Shown here in pieces: positions 43,763 through 51,675 of a DNA stretch of 64,000 bases (position 1 is its first letter; every line of letters begins with the position of its first letter). The notes under the pieces are model-generated. The model searched no databases, was not told the origin of the DNA, and worked only from the letters and a program-made list of their open reading frames with translations. The DNA is from Urechis unicinctus (taxonomy: Eukaryota > Annelida > Polychaeta > Xenopneusta > Urechidae), in contig CM067353.1 in NCBI GenBank assembly GCA_034190875.2, positions 32,305,199-32,369,198 on the forward strand, in the 5' to 3' direction. Made by a program: the position numbers and the translations under genes.

Positions 43763-44106
43763 CTACCTCGTGCGAGTCGTTTTATAGAGAATGGTGGTCG
43801 GCGACGCGGTTGTTTGGGGTGGAACTATTTGATCGAACACTTCCTCTCCGGTTTGTAACAATCGTTTCTTAGCCGACTGTTTCAGAGACTTCCCTCCCAA
43901 CAAATCTCCAACCACCCTCACTCCTGTTTTCAAGGCGTGTTTTTTTAACGACAGGTAAAACTTTTCGAACCAGCGGTAACACCATTTTAGCCAGACCACC
44001 AACCAACATTACCAAGGCCGTGTCCGCGTTGACTCCTGGCACCGGAAAACACGGGGAGCCCTCCACCCGCTTGGTTCAGGTAATACGGGGTGTAAATATC
44101 AGCCAT
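43763..44106 (-). pseudogene. Small basic Polinton virion-type protein, frame broken
   Basis: The start at 44,106 opens with MADIYTPYYLNQAGGG, the usual beginning of a short basic protein found beside the capsid gene in many Polintons. From memory of the family it is a minor virion component; its role is not established. The coding text continues in other frames through LPLVRKVLP and HALKTGVRVVGDLLGGK to a stop at 43,763. Frame changes fall near 44,005 and at the 7-base T run 43,940-43,946. It lies between the capsid gene and the penton-like pair, on the same strand with short gaps. Confidence 0.65.
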
Positions 44107-44111
44107 GGTTT

Positions 44112-44922
44112 TCAAAATATAGCTTTCTTGATTTTACGGAAATGTAACGTCACTGTCACTTTACCAGATTCGAATGGAATGGGTCGACCCGTGTCATCTC
44201 TTATATCGATTTCTATAGTAGAAAAAGTCTTGGTGGCTATCGGGTAATAAAATATCTTTTTATACGTGGAGTTGATCAACTGCCCGCGACGATTGTGATC
44301 GATTGGAATAATACGCAGAAGGGGGACCACAGTGTCTCCTACCACCTGAGCTTCGATGAGATTACAATAGACATAGAGTCCGTACAAGCCTCGATCAGGG
44401 TCAACAATGTGCTGACCGACTTGACTGTTCTCAAAAATCCCCATTTCAAAACCGAGTCTTTGACGCAACCCCTCGTCCATGTAAACTACAACTGACTCAT
44501 TGTCTAGGGTCATAGTTGCTGTCTGTCGTGTTCGATTGTAGGTGAGACGCACTCGCTCCTCATTTTGCTCCTTTAACTTGGCTGCAAAGGCTTCTATCAA
44601 CGATCCGGTCGTATAAAAAACCAGGGGTAATGTGAAAATATTTGGGACGGGCCTCTGCAAATTCACTCACAATGTCATATCGCTCACTGCAACAGATATC
44701 CGGGGGGAGATTGAGCGCACCAGCCACACGATCCATGACGACCAACCCCTCGTCCTCAGTAACATTGTACCACGTGTAAGGGTACTGAATTTCCGCTAAT
44801 CCCACTTCCCAAGCCCCTTCCAACTGTACAGCTTTGGGGAGTCGAGTTAAGTAACGTGTCAACGTGTTGTTGGGGTGATAATTCATTGAACTGTTGGAAG
44901 GTAGGGTCAGAAAGAAACTCAT
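44112..44922 (-). pseudogene. Penton-like (minor capsid) protein, second copy, frameshifted
   Basis: This begins MSFFLTLPSNSSMNYHPNNT, identical over the first 20 residues to the intact neighbour at 44,942-45,727, and contains the same late block (GLYGLYVYCNLIEAQVVGD, then FYYPIATKTFSTIEIDIRDD). The frame changes once, at the 6-base A run 44,615-44,620 on the plus strand. Otherwise the whole length is open. The family is widespread in Polintons, and I take it to be the single-jelly-roll penton/minor capsid protein; that assignment is from memory and not certain. Tandem duplication with its neighbour is clear. Confidence 0.7.
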
Positions 44923-44941
44923 GATGGTGATGCCATGAGAC

Positions 44942-45727
44942 TCAAATTAAGTTCTTCTTGGTTTCACGGAAATGTAAAGTCACCATCACATGTCCGTCTT
45001 CGAATGCCACGGACTGACCCGTGTCGTCTCTTATATCAATTTCTATGGTACAAAAGGTTTTGGTGCCCACAGGGTAATAAAATATCTGTTCGTATGTCTG
45101 GGTCACCATTTTGTGCACCCGGTCGTAGTCCACAGGAACTGTGCGTAGCAAGGGAGCCATCGTGTCACCGACCACTTGTGATTCAATTATACTACAATAA
45201 ACGTACAGTGCGTACAACCCTCGAAATACATTAGGCTTGTAATCAGTTTGAGAATCGTAGAGCGAAAGACATTCCTCACACCTCAATATTTGACGAAGAC
45301 CTTCGGTCATGACAACTTGAAGTTTGGGATCAGTTATTTTTACATTCACGGTCTGTGAGTGGGAATTGAATTGAAATCGAACCACGCCTCTGAGATGCGA
45401 TTTGCGGATGTGCATATTGATCCTGTCTATCAATTGTTCAGCACTGTAGGAACCGGGGGTCAGGCGAACGACCAAGGACTCGACCAAAGGATCCCCTTCC
45501 AAGTGTCTGTCTATCGTATGGTATCCAGCTCGCTCATCCACTATGACAAAACCGACATCGTCCCCGATGTTGTACCAGGAAACAGGGTACTGAATTTCTG
45601 CTAATCCCACCTCCCAATTACCTTTTAATTGTATGGGTTTAGGCAATTGAGTAAAGTAACGTGTCAGCGTGTTGTTGGGGTGATAATTCATTGAACTGTT
45701 GGAAGGCAGGGTCAGAAAGAAACTCAT
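44942..45727 (-). CDS. Penton-like (minor capsid) protein, 261 aa
   Basis: An intact ORF starting MSFFLTLPSNSSMNYHPNNT. It has the family block GNWEVGLAEIQYPVSWYNI near residues 41-59 and a C-terminal block with LYALYVYCSIIESQVVGDT and FYYPVGTKTFCTIEIDIRDD. In the Polinton/adintovirus family this protein is thought to form the capsid vertices; I infer this from the family signature, not from structure. Its start overlaps the stop of the upstream small membrane protein in ATGA, as in a compact viral gene set. It is the better preserved of two tandem paralogues. Confidence 0.75.
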   Translation of the reverse strand: MSFFLTLPSNSSMNYHPNNTLTRYFTQLPKPIQLKGNWEVGLAEIQYPVSWYNIGDDVGFVIVDERAGYHTIDRHLEGDPLVESLVVRLTPGSYSAEQLIDRINMHIRKSHLRGVVRFQFNSHSQTVNVKITDPKLQVVMTEGLRQILRCEECLSLYDSQTDYKPNVFRGLYALYVYCSIIESQVVGDTMAPLLRTVPVDYDRVHKMVTQTYEQIFYYPVGTKTFCTIEIDIRDDTGQSVAFEDGHVMVTLHFRETKKNLI

Positions 45728-45951
45728 GACGTCGCTTTATGTTTCAAAGTGGGGTTGGGAAGAATGTACCCTAAGCTACTGCTTAACAGAGCAGTCCACA
45801 AATTACTATCTCCTTTACCCGCCGTTAGATTGTAGATGCTGACGATGATTACGGTATATAAAATGAGGATTTGTGTGAAAAACACGATTTCGGCTTTCGG
45901 AATTTCCCGACCAAATATGGTCCACACCCGATCACTTCTCTGATCTTCCAT
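45724..45951 (-). CDS. Small membrane protein, 75 aa (Polinton family)
   Basis: The start at 45,951 is preferred because the conserved family text (RVWTIFGREIPKAEIVFF) begins a few residues later; upstream in-frame codons overlap the integrase end. A hydrophobic helix spans about residues 22-41, and a second weaker hydrophobic stretch with LWTALLSSSLGYILPNP spans 51-67. Small proteins with this text are common in Polintons. Their function is unknown to me, and membrane insertion is inferred from hydrophobicity. The ORF is intact and its stop overlaps the next start by four bases. Confidence 0.75.
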   Translation of the reverse strand: MEDQRSDRVWTIFGREIPKAEIVFFTQILILYTVIIVSIYNLTAGKGDSNLWTALLSSSLGYILPNPTLKHKATS

Positions 45952-45976
45952 CCTAATGACGCTTCTGTTCCAAATC

Positions 45977-47036
45977 TCAGTTTTTATACAGCTCCCACAC
46001 CACTGACCCAACTATTAAAACTGGCAGGGGGTAGCCAAACCACTTGACAAAGTATTGTTTTTGTCCTTTCCGTTTACGTTCTTTGATAATTTTTTCAACC
46101 CTATACCATGCTTTGTCATTCACTTTCTGTAATTCTTCCGCGTAAAATGTTCCCTCTAACACTTCGTCATTATCATCCTTTATCGTATACACATTGGGGG
46201 AGCCTAAGTGAACGTTCTCCACCCGAAACAACTCCTCGCTCCAATTGGAAGTGTAACCCTTTTTAAATTTACCCCGTGCTTGACTGATGCGGACACGATC
46301 CCCGATATCATACCGTGGTCGTTTAACCTCATCAGAGCGTTCCCCGTATAATGTCATCCACGTGTCTTCTTGATTACGCACCGAGACTGATATCGGGGGG
46401 CGCTTAATGCTGCGGTGATAACTGACGTTGTATCCTTTCACCAGCGAAGCCAGAACCGGTAGATAAACACTGGTGTTGTGTTTGGTAAAATAACGCCACA
46501 TTTTAGTTTTTAACGTACGATTAAACCGCTCGACTATGCTAGCTTTGGTTTCTTCGTTGTGGGTGGTAAAAAAAGCGAATCCCCTGCTGCTTAAGAAATG
46601 TCTGAAATTTACGGTTGATAAATTCTCCACCCTTATCAGTCTGTAAACACAGGGGCTTCCGCCCTTGTTTTAATATACTCTCAAAGGCTCGAATCAAACT
46701 GTCACCCGTTTTATTTTTTAGTGGTATCACCCACGCATATTTCGAGAATACATCGATACAGGTCAAGAGAAATTTCATGTCTTGGTTCTGTTTGGCTAAG
46801 CGAGCTATGTCCACTAAATCGGCTTGCCATTGATGGTCAATTCCCCCGACTATGACGCGTCGTCTTCGAAATCGACGACGGATCGGTTTATGTAATGTAT
46901 AGGCATCTTGCTCGCCCAACCATTGTCTGACTGCCTTTGTTTTGAGTTTCGTAGCTCTAACCAATGGCTGCACCCCTCCATACGCGGCCGGTGCCTCAGG
47001 GTCGAAATACACACTTAACTTCTCCATGACATCCAA
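45977..47036 (-). pseudogene. Retroviral-type (RVE) integrase with chromodomain, frame broken
   Basis: This is the DDE integrase that inserts Polinton DNA. N-terminal text includes YFDPEAPAAYGG and DAYTLHKPIRR. The catalytic core shows the first Asp in WQADLVDIARLA, the second in LQTDKGGEF and the Glu in IVERFNRTLKTKMW. Further on are an SH3-like region (YDIGDRVRISQ) and a C-terminal chromodomain (WYRVEKIIKERKRKGQ, YFVKWFGYP). Two one-base frame changes lie in homopolymers: the A run 46,568-46,574, within the core before the Glu, and the G run 46,027-46,031, within the chromodomain. The N-terminus overlaps the upstream gene by 22 bases. All catalytic residues are still encoded, so the breaks may be recent or sequencing errors. 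Confidence 0.88.
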
Positions 47037-47645
47037 TTTTGTGTTACAGGCTCCTCCTCACCAGGTCTTTTATCTATTTGCATCGCCCCCTGTCGGATAT
47101 AGTTCCATCGATCGGGGTGACCTACTAAATCTTGAGGAATGTTGGAGTCTCGCAACGCTTCAGCAAATCTTTTCCAACCCTCTGGTTCAAAGTGTTTACG
47201 CCGTCTCAACACATCGTTAACCAAATCCGCCACGTTAGTCCCACTAACGGCTTGTCCTTTAATCATTAATTCCCCTCGTTCATTCCAGCCCACGTCTGGG
47301 TTTTTTCGAAGGCGTTCTAATAGCAAACGCCCTTTTTTCTGAAATTTATCAGGGATGGTTTCTACAACTTCCGCAATAGACACATCTTCTTGTTTGGGTG
47401 TGTGGGGCGGGGTATTAGCTAAGGCTGTGTGAGGTGTCGGGGTTCTGTGCTGGCGGTAATACTCGCGGTGTTTTTGTTAAAATTTGGTTATAAGATTCTA
47501 CTTTAGCCTCCTCCGATAAATCACTACGATTCAGGACATCCCTCATCTCCGCATCCAAGTTGGATAACACGTCGACAGTGGGAGCTTGATCGTAACGCCC
47601 ACTTGACAGTACCCGGGGATCAACCAACATCATTTTCTTAGCCAT
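47015..47645 (-). pseudogene. Conserved Polinton core-type protein, one frameshift
   Basis: Two ORFs form one gene. The N-terminal part starts MAKKMMLVDPRVL (47,645) and is acidic and helical. The C-terminal part carries GRLLLERLRKNPDVGWNER, GELMIKGQ and RKHFEPEGWKRFAEALRDSN. Both halves resemble a single protein common in Polintons, whose middle is a proline-rich linker. Here the linker contains the frame change, near 47,430-47,445 at a short C run. Function is unknown; a virion core role has been suggested for such proteins and is inference here. It is directly downstream of the 110-aa basic protein and overlaps the integrase start. Confidence 0.65.
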
Positions 47646-47649
47646 AATT

Positions 47650-47982
47650 TTAGCCCAATAGTTTGCCTAACAACGGACCAGCGATACCTAAAATAGGTCC
47701 TAATAACGCCGGGAGAAAACCACCGGTTTGTAATACTCTTTTCTTTTTCTTGACGTTAGTTTTAGGTGAGATCAAAGCGCGCAGACCTTGTTTGTATCGG
47801 GCTAATTTACGCTTCTGAACTGAAGTCAAGGATACGTTTCCTTTTAAAACATTGAGTGCACATTCACATAGACAATTTATCAATTCTTTGTCAGCCGTGT
47901 GAATCAAAGCCCTATTGACAGGGGGTTTGGCTTTAGCCATCACTCGTAATGTATCAGCGTGTTTTCTGAGATGCTCTGCCAT
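47650..47982 (-). CDS. Basic protein with hydrophobic C-terminal tail, 110 aa
   Basis: An intact ORF starting MAEHLRKHADTLRVMAKAKP, a beginning seen in many Polinton copies. The middle (residues 30-70) is helical with a CLCECALN patch. Residues 74-84 are strongly basic (KTNVKKKKRVL). Residues 88-110 form a glycine/leucine-rich hydrophobic tail (LLGPILGIAGPLLGKLLG). A basic core plus a membrane-active tail suggests an entry-related virion protein comparable in layout to adenovirus pVI or pX, but that is inference. It lies between the ATPase and the core-type protein on the same strand. Confidence 0.7.
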   Translation of the reverse strand: MAEHLRKHADTLRVMAKAKPPVNRALIHTADKELINCLCECALNVLKGNVSLTSVQKRKLARYKQGLRALISPKTNVKKKKRVLQTGGFLPALLGPILGIAGPLLGKLLG

Positions 47983-48031
47983 GATCTATGTCTAACGATA
48001 AGAATGGCGGTCGTCCGATGATCGACGGTAT

Positions 48032-48631
48032 TTATTTCTGTAGGTATACAACTTGATTGGGTCGTAGTATGTCAGTTCGTAGCCGTAAGTGATCTGGTGT
48101 TGCCTGTTTCAAATCGATAAACAAATAACCGTGAGGTTGCGAAGTAGCATCCGAAAAGGCTTCTTGTACATACTTGATGTTTCGCGGGTACATTTGTTTG
48201 GCTAAATGCATGATTTGTGAAGCGTCCCGAGGGTTCTTAAATACCACTAAATAATGAGCGTTCAAACTGATTGTTCGATGTTCTTTATTCTTTCCGAATA
48301 AATTTTGTACTAAATACAACACGCTAAGATTGCCATGGTGACTCCCTTTGGTGAATAGGCGAGTGACGCGTTCGTCAGTTTCTTCCATCAAATCATCGAT
48401 GATCAACAAGGTTCTTTGTTGAGGATCTGTCTCAAAATTCAATCCCTCTACAAATTCCACGTGCGGTAGTTGAGTGTACATGGTTTGCCACTCTCCGAAA
48501 CACCACACGATTCGGTCGGGTGGTGGCTCAATGTGACTACCTTTGATTAACTCACTCACAAAGTAAGTTTTTCCACAGCCGCTCGGACCAGCTATCACGC
48601 AACTAAAGGGGTGTTTTAAGGCTCGATCCAT
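48032..48631 (-). CDS. FtsK/HerA (A32)-type packaging ATPase, 199 aa
   Basis: This is the genome-packaging motor ATPase of Polintons and related double-jelly-roll viruses. Walker A is AGPSGCGKTYF, with the lysine at residue 21. Walker B is LLIIDDLM at residues 75-82. A downstream VLYLVQNLF (about 104-112) fits the sensor position. The ORF is intact and begins shortly before the Walker A strand, as is usual for this short family. A TATA box lies about 40 bases upstream (48,667-48,674), so the gene may have its own promoter and head the minus-strand virion gene row. It is probably the best-preserved core gene here. Confidence 0.9.
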   Translation of the reverse strand: MDRALKHPFSCVIAGPSGCGKTYFVSELIKGSHIEPPPDRIVWCFGEWQTMYTQLPHVEFVEGLNFETDPQQRTLLIIDDLMEETDERVTRLFTKGSHHGNLSVLYLVQNLFGKNKEHRTISLNAHYLVVFKNPRDASQIMHLAKQMYPRNIKYVQEAFSDATSQPHGYLFIDLKQATPDHLRLRTDILRPNQVVYLQK

Positions 48632-48666
48632 TCTTATACTGAGTTATCATTCACAGTTCCCCACCC

Positions 48667-48674
48667 TTTTTATA
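48667..48674 (-). promoter_or_regulatory. TATA box upstream of the packaging ATPase
   Basis: TATAAAAA on the minus strand, followed by a G-rich stretch and the ATPase start codon 36 bases further on. This suggests a promoter for the minus-strand virion genes. Confidence 0.55.
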
Positions 48675-48754
48675 GATAGGATAGGTAAATAGTGTCGTGA
48701 TAAGTAGAACTCAAAAAGAAATTCGATTAAAGTATATCATCACTTTTTATTCAA

Positions 48755-49549
48755 TCACCAATCATATATATTCATGCGTCTAATAATTTTATTATATTTA
48801 CAGTCATAAGGTTCCCCCATTAAGACTTTAGACCAGTGTTCGGTGGTCACACAAAAACCTAACATGGTACGTCGATACTCTCTAGAGAGCCAAAGACACA
48901 GTTCAGTCGAATTGTGTTGCTCACACAACAAGCGCCATAATAAAGTGACGTGATGTTCGTCCACCTTATCCAAGGCTCTTCCAACGCAATGTGAATACAT
49001 CTTTTGTTGGTTCTCGGCTTGACATACGCCCGTTCCACACACGACGCATGGTTCTTGAGCTATGTCAGATAACAATGGCTTCATCAAACCACTGTAAAGG
49101 CTAATTATCATATCCCACCCATCAGGCGACGTTCCTTGGTCATCCATCTTTTGTGGGCGTGCTGATAGGTCTTGGTAAGCTTTTATGAGCAGCCACCAAT
49201 TGAAACTATCAAAGCACATGGTCACGCTTTCACGGGTAATTTCAATATAGGGGACTGGGGCTTTCACTCGACCAATTACATCGTCACAAATGGTTTCTTC
49301 CGTATCAACGTCCGATTGACCAGCTTCCGCGTCAATCAACGATAAGGTGAGTGATGTAAGAGCCGTCCCGCTTCTGAGAAAGGCATTTGAGGGTAATTTT
49401 ATTTGATGTCCGCTCCATCGATCGCGAATGTGTAAATCATTGGGGTCTGGGTTACTACACCACTGGGTGATTTGAAAGCGACCACTACGACGACTGGTAT
49501 ACAACGGTCCGTCAATGTAATCACACTCCTCGCTGTTCTCCTCAGCCAT
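48755..49549 (-). CDS. Unknown right-end protein, 264 aa (paralogue A)
   Basis: I do not know a family for this protein. It is intact, acidic at the start (MAEENSEECD) and has a CVVC pair at residues 168-171 followed by further Cys and His, suggesting metal binding. It is related to the protein at 50,501-51,289: both have a V-T-M-x-x-D-S-x-x-W block (residues 109-118 here), the CxxC pair at about 170, and ALxxVDEHxVxxLW (residues 192-205 here). The order of blocks is the same, so the two arose by duplication. A TATA-like ATAAATA lies about 40 bases upstream, and a cluster of E-box palindromes lies beyond that. An early regulatory role is inferred from position only. Confidence 0.7.
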   Translation of the reverse strand: MAEENSEECDYIDGPLYTSRRSGRFQITQWCSNPDPNDLHIRDRWSGHQIKLPSNAFLRSGTALTSLTLSLIDAEAGQSDVDTEETICDDVIGRVKAPVPYIEITRESVTMCFDSFNWWLLIKAYQDLSARPQKMDDQGTSPDGWDMIISLYSGLMKPLLSDIAQEPCVVCGTGVCQAENQQKMYSHCVGRALDKVDEHHVTLLWRLLCEQHNSTELCLWLSREYRRTMLGFCVTTEHWSKVLMGEPYDCKYNKIIRRMNIYDW

Positions 49550-49612
49550 CCTGAATGAAACAAAAATCTGTTCGTGTTCACTTATTTATCCCCTGATCGA
49601 GGTGATGTAAGG

Positions 49613-49750
49613 GATCACGTGACGAATTGACGAATTAATTTAGCTGATGTCAGCAGTTGTTCGTGATCACGTGACGAATTAATTTAGCTGATGTCAGCGG
49701 TTTTTCTTGATCACGTGACGAATTAATTTCAGATCCGGTAAATCACGTGG
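49613..49750. promoter_or_regulatory. Repeated GATCACGTGAC (E-box) cluster
   Basis: The palindromic core GATCACGTGA(C) occurs at 49,613, 49,665 and 49,709, with a fourth ATCACGTG at 49,742. Two of the units are followed by gaattaatttagctgatgtc. CACGTG is the E-box bound by bHLH-zip factors such as USF and MYC/MAX. TGATGTCA-like words nearby resemble CRE/AP-1 sites. The cluster sits between two minus-strand genes, upstream of the 264-aa gene, and is a likely upstream control region that uses host factors. Confidence 0.6.
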
Positions 49751-49812
49751 TATCGCACGCACACGCACACCAGGTTGTGGGGTTCTTCGAGCGTGGAAGT
49801 TAAGCTTTCCGA

Positions 49813-50067
49813 TTACGTCACAACCTTCCTCTGCTTTGTTGTGCCTGTTGTTTTTCTTAATTTTCGATTGTGAATGTAGAGCTTATAATTACAGTGATAT
49901 TTCAAGTGTTGGGTCAAAAGCGCCTTGGTAACAAACCCACATTGACACAGAGGACATCGCCTTAACCTCAGGGGTCTGTGTTTACCCTGAACAGGTGTCT
50001 TGGGTCTATATGGTTGTTGGGTCTCAGCAATTCTCTGACATTCGTCACATTCTACACAAGTTTCCAT
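49813..50067 (-). CDS. Small zinc-finger protein, 84 aa
   Basis: Intact ORF. The N-terminus has three spaced cysteines (CVECDEC, residues 4-10). Residues 38-58 form a classical C2H2 finger, RCPLCQCGFVTKALLTQHLKYH. The C-terminus is strongly basic (residues 62-82). This layout suggests a nucleic-acid-binding protein. I cannot place it in a named Polinton family. It lies in the right-end cluster between the two paralogues, on the same strand. Confidence 0.65.
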   Translation of the reverse strand: METCVECDECQRIAETQQPYRPKTPVQGKHRPLRLRRCPLCQCGFVTKALLTQHLKYHCNYKLYIHNRKLRKTTGTTKQRKVVT

Positions 50068-50134
50068 GTCGTCGCTTTAAAGATTTAACCTTTACTGACA
50101 GTGAACTTGTTGTTAAACGATATTTATAATTACT

Positions 50135-50383
50135 TTAATCCACCTCATCTTCAGACACGAACGCAGTTAACTGACACGCAGTTAACTGACGATCCATTAA
50201 ACACTCTCTAGCTTCGATCGCTTTACTAAGAGCCGTATCAAAATCGTAACCATACTCCATCAAGCGCTGTTGATTTATACTAATTTGTCTATAGATCTTA
50301 TTGTCTCTCAGTTCTCGAGTTAGTTGTGCATGCATCTGTAACTTGTCTTTTAAAACAGACCACCTGCTATACGCATCCGTCAT
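50135..50383 (-). CDS. Unknown small protein, 82 aa
   Basis: Intact ORF with a TATA box about 60 bases upstream. The sequence is hydrophilic and probably helical throughout (for example KDKLQMHAQLTRELRDNK) with an acidic end. A 15-bp direct repeat (gcagttaactgacac, near 50,165-50,190) gives a duplicated QLTA near the C-terminus. I recognise no domain. Position and an apparently separate promoter support it as a real gene of the right-end cluster. Confidence 0.5.
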   Translation of the reverse strand: MTDAYSRWSVLKDKLQMHAQLTRELRDNKIYRQISINQQRLMEYGYDFDTALSKAIEARECLMDRQLTACQLTAFVSEDEVD

Positions 50384-50440
50384 GTTGATGTTACTCTCTG
50401 ACTATCTTAGCCATAAATGACCACCCACAAATTTTGAACT

Positions 50441-50447
50441 CTTTATA
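50441..50447 (-). promoter_or_regulatory. TATA box upstream of the 82-aa gene
   Basis: TATAAAG on the minus strand, about 60 bases before the start codon at 50,383. It is one of several right-end TATA boxes, suggesting individually promoted genes. Confidence 0.45.
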
Positions 50448-50500
50448 ACATACATTCCAAATCATAATTAAAAGAAACAAACACAGGCCTGTATTTTCAC

Positions 50501-51289
50501 TCATTTATTACACAATCTGTTAATTACACGTATTTCAATATCTGATTTCACCGACTCCAACCAATATTTCCTATAGTCCACACACAACCATTTGCTACGT
50601 TCCATCCACGAGGGGCAGGGGTCAATTAAACCTATACTTAATTCCCATAAACTTGATACATAGTGTTCGTCAACACGCTCGAGAGCATCCGTCATACACA
50701 TCCGAACTTGTTCTTCAGGTTCGGCCATCAAACAAAGATTATGCTGTCGCTGACTCGGGTGGTCGATCTGACAGCCATGGCATTTTTCTGGTATTAGAGC
50801 TTCGATTAATTCGACAAGCGTGTCTGTGTATACCACCATCAGATATTCCTCCATTAATTTCGCTCTCATCACGTGGGCTCCGTAGAGCTGTTTCAACTCC
50901 TCCCACGCTTCTACAAACATATACCACGAGTAACTGTCCATTTCCATTGTCACCTGACCCTTCTTTATCACCACCATAGGGATCGGGTATCGAACACTCA
51001 TCGTCACGTCTGCACCAATAGAGACCTCGACACGACTCTCCTCTCCCGCTTCTAACTGTTTCATTGTTTCTGTGACAGCAGCTATTTCGTAACCACAGTC
51101 CAATACACAGTGCATCCCAAACTCTATGTGACATTTCTTGAAATTGTTTTTCAAAAACACTACATCTTTATTCCAAACCACTATCGAATACTGTGCAAAG
51201 TATCGTGTGTATAGCGGTTTCACTTCCTCCATTTCGATTTGTTCTACCGCTTTTAACAAATCTGCGTCGCTCATCCGTTTCCCAGCCAT
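50501..51289 (-). CDS. Unknown right-end protein, 262 aa (paralogue B)
   Basis: The start at 51,289 is chosen because it lies just after the TATA/initiator and matches the start of the left-end gene; a longer ORF would begin upstream of the initiator. Residues 6-21 (MSDADLLKAVEQIEME) are encoded inside the terminal inverted repeat and shared with the left-end spliced protein. The rest resembles the 264-aa protein: VTMEMDSYSW (residues 113-122), a CHGC pair (170-173) with later His and Cys, and DALERVDEHYVSSLW (201-215). The function is unknown to me. The conserved Cys/His pattern suggests metal binding. Promoter and terminal position suggest early expression, as inference. Confidence 0.75.
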   Translation of the reverse strand: MAGKRMSDADLLKAVEQIEMEEVKPLYTRYFAQYSIVVWNKDVVFLKNNFKKCHIEFGMHCVLDCGYEIAAVTETMKQLEAGEESRVEVSIGADVTMSVRYPIPMVVIKKGQVTMEMDSYSWYMFVEAWEELKQLYGAHVMRAKLMEEYLMVVYTDTLVELIEALIPEKCHGCQIDHPSQRQHNLCLMAEPEEQVRMCMTDALERVDEHYVSSLWELSIGLIDPCPSWMERSKWLCVDYRKYWLESVKSDIEIRVINRLCNK

Positions 51290-51646
51290 GATTATAACTG
51301 AACGCAGGACTGAGACACTCTCCCGTTTTATACACACCCTCTATCCCATCACTTAGCTTAGCTCAGCAAACTATGACGACATATCCGACAAAAATTGTGA
51401 AATCACTTTCCAAAAATAGAATGACCTCATCCAAAATAGCGCCCCTCCATGAGGTCACCAAGGGCGCAAAGATTTCAAGGGCCGAAAATAACGGAACAGA
51501 TGGTGAAATCACTTTCCAAAAATAGAATTAGGTCAGCAAAATACCGCACCGAATCCGCATGCAATCGTCAGCGAAACATATATTGCGCAATAGACGTCGT
51601 ACAGTATTCGTACAGTATTCAATTTCCAAAACAAGGTGTGAAGGGG
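51228..51646 (-). repeat. Right terminal inverted repeat, about 419 bp
   Basis: Continuous from the outer end to within the first codons of the right-end gene. Outer 227 bp match 38,181-38,407 with one mismatch; the inner part matches 39,770-40,114. The word tgaaatcactttccaaaaatagaat occurs twice within it (51,399 and 51,507), which could seed the unequal exchange that altered the left end. Confidence 0.9.
51307..51332 (-). promoter_or_regulatory. TATA box and initiator of the right-end gene
   Basis: TATAAAA (minus strand, 51,326-51,332), then TCAGTCC (51,307-51,313), then the start codon at 51,289. It is the inverted counterpart of the promoter at 39,964-39,993. Confidence 0.75.
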
Positions 51647-51675
51647 TAAAGCAGCCAAAACCTGCCTGCCCCAAA

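Larger units (their letters stand above)
38181..51646. mobile_element. Defective Maverick/Polinton (adintovirus-like) element
   Basis: Inverted termini (38,181-38,407 and 51,420-51,646) enclose the family's hallmark genes: protein-primed type family B DNA polymerase, double-jelly-roll capsid protein, packaging ATPase, retroviral-type integrase with chromodomain, penton-like proteins and several small conserved virion-type proteins. Intact relatives are usually 15-20 kb or more; this one is 13.5 kb. Polymerase and capsid genes converge and are fused tail to tail near 42,960. No adenain-like protease is visible. No 6-bp target duplication is seen (left flank acacgta, right flank taaagc). The host repeat seems to have lost some 200-350 bp between the flanks, judged from copies 3 and 4. 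It is an endogenous, replication-defective copy. Confidence 0.93.

Noticed and set aside
43869-44066. Separate 65-aa ORF next to the capsid gene
   Set aside because: It overlaps the frame-broken small basic protein, whose coding text passes through this frame for only part of its length; not an independent gene.
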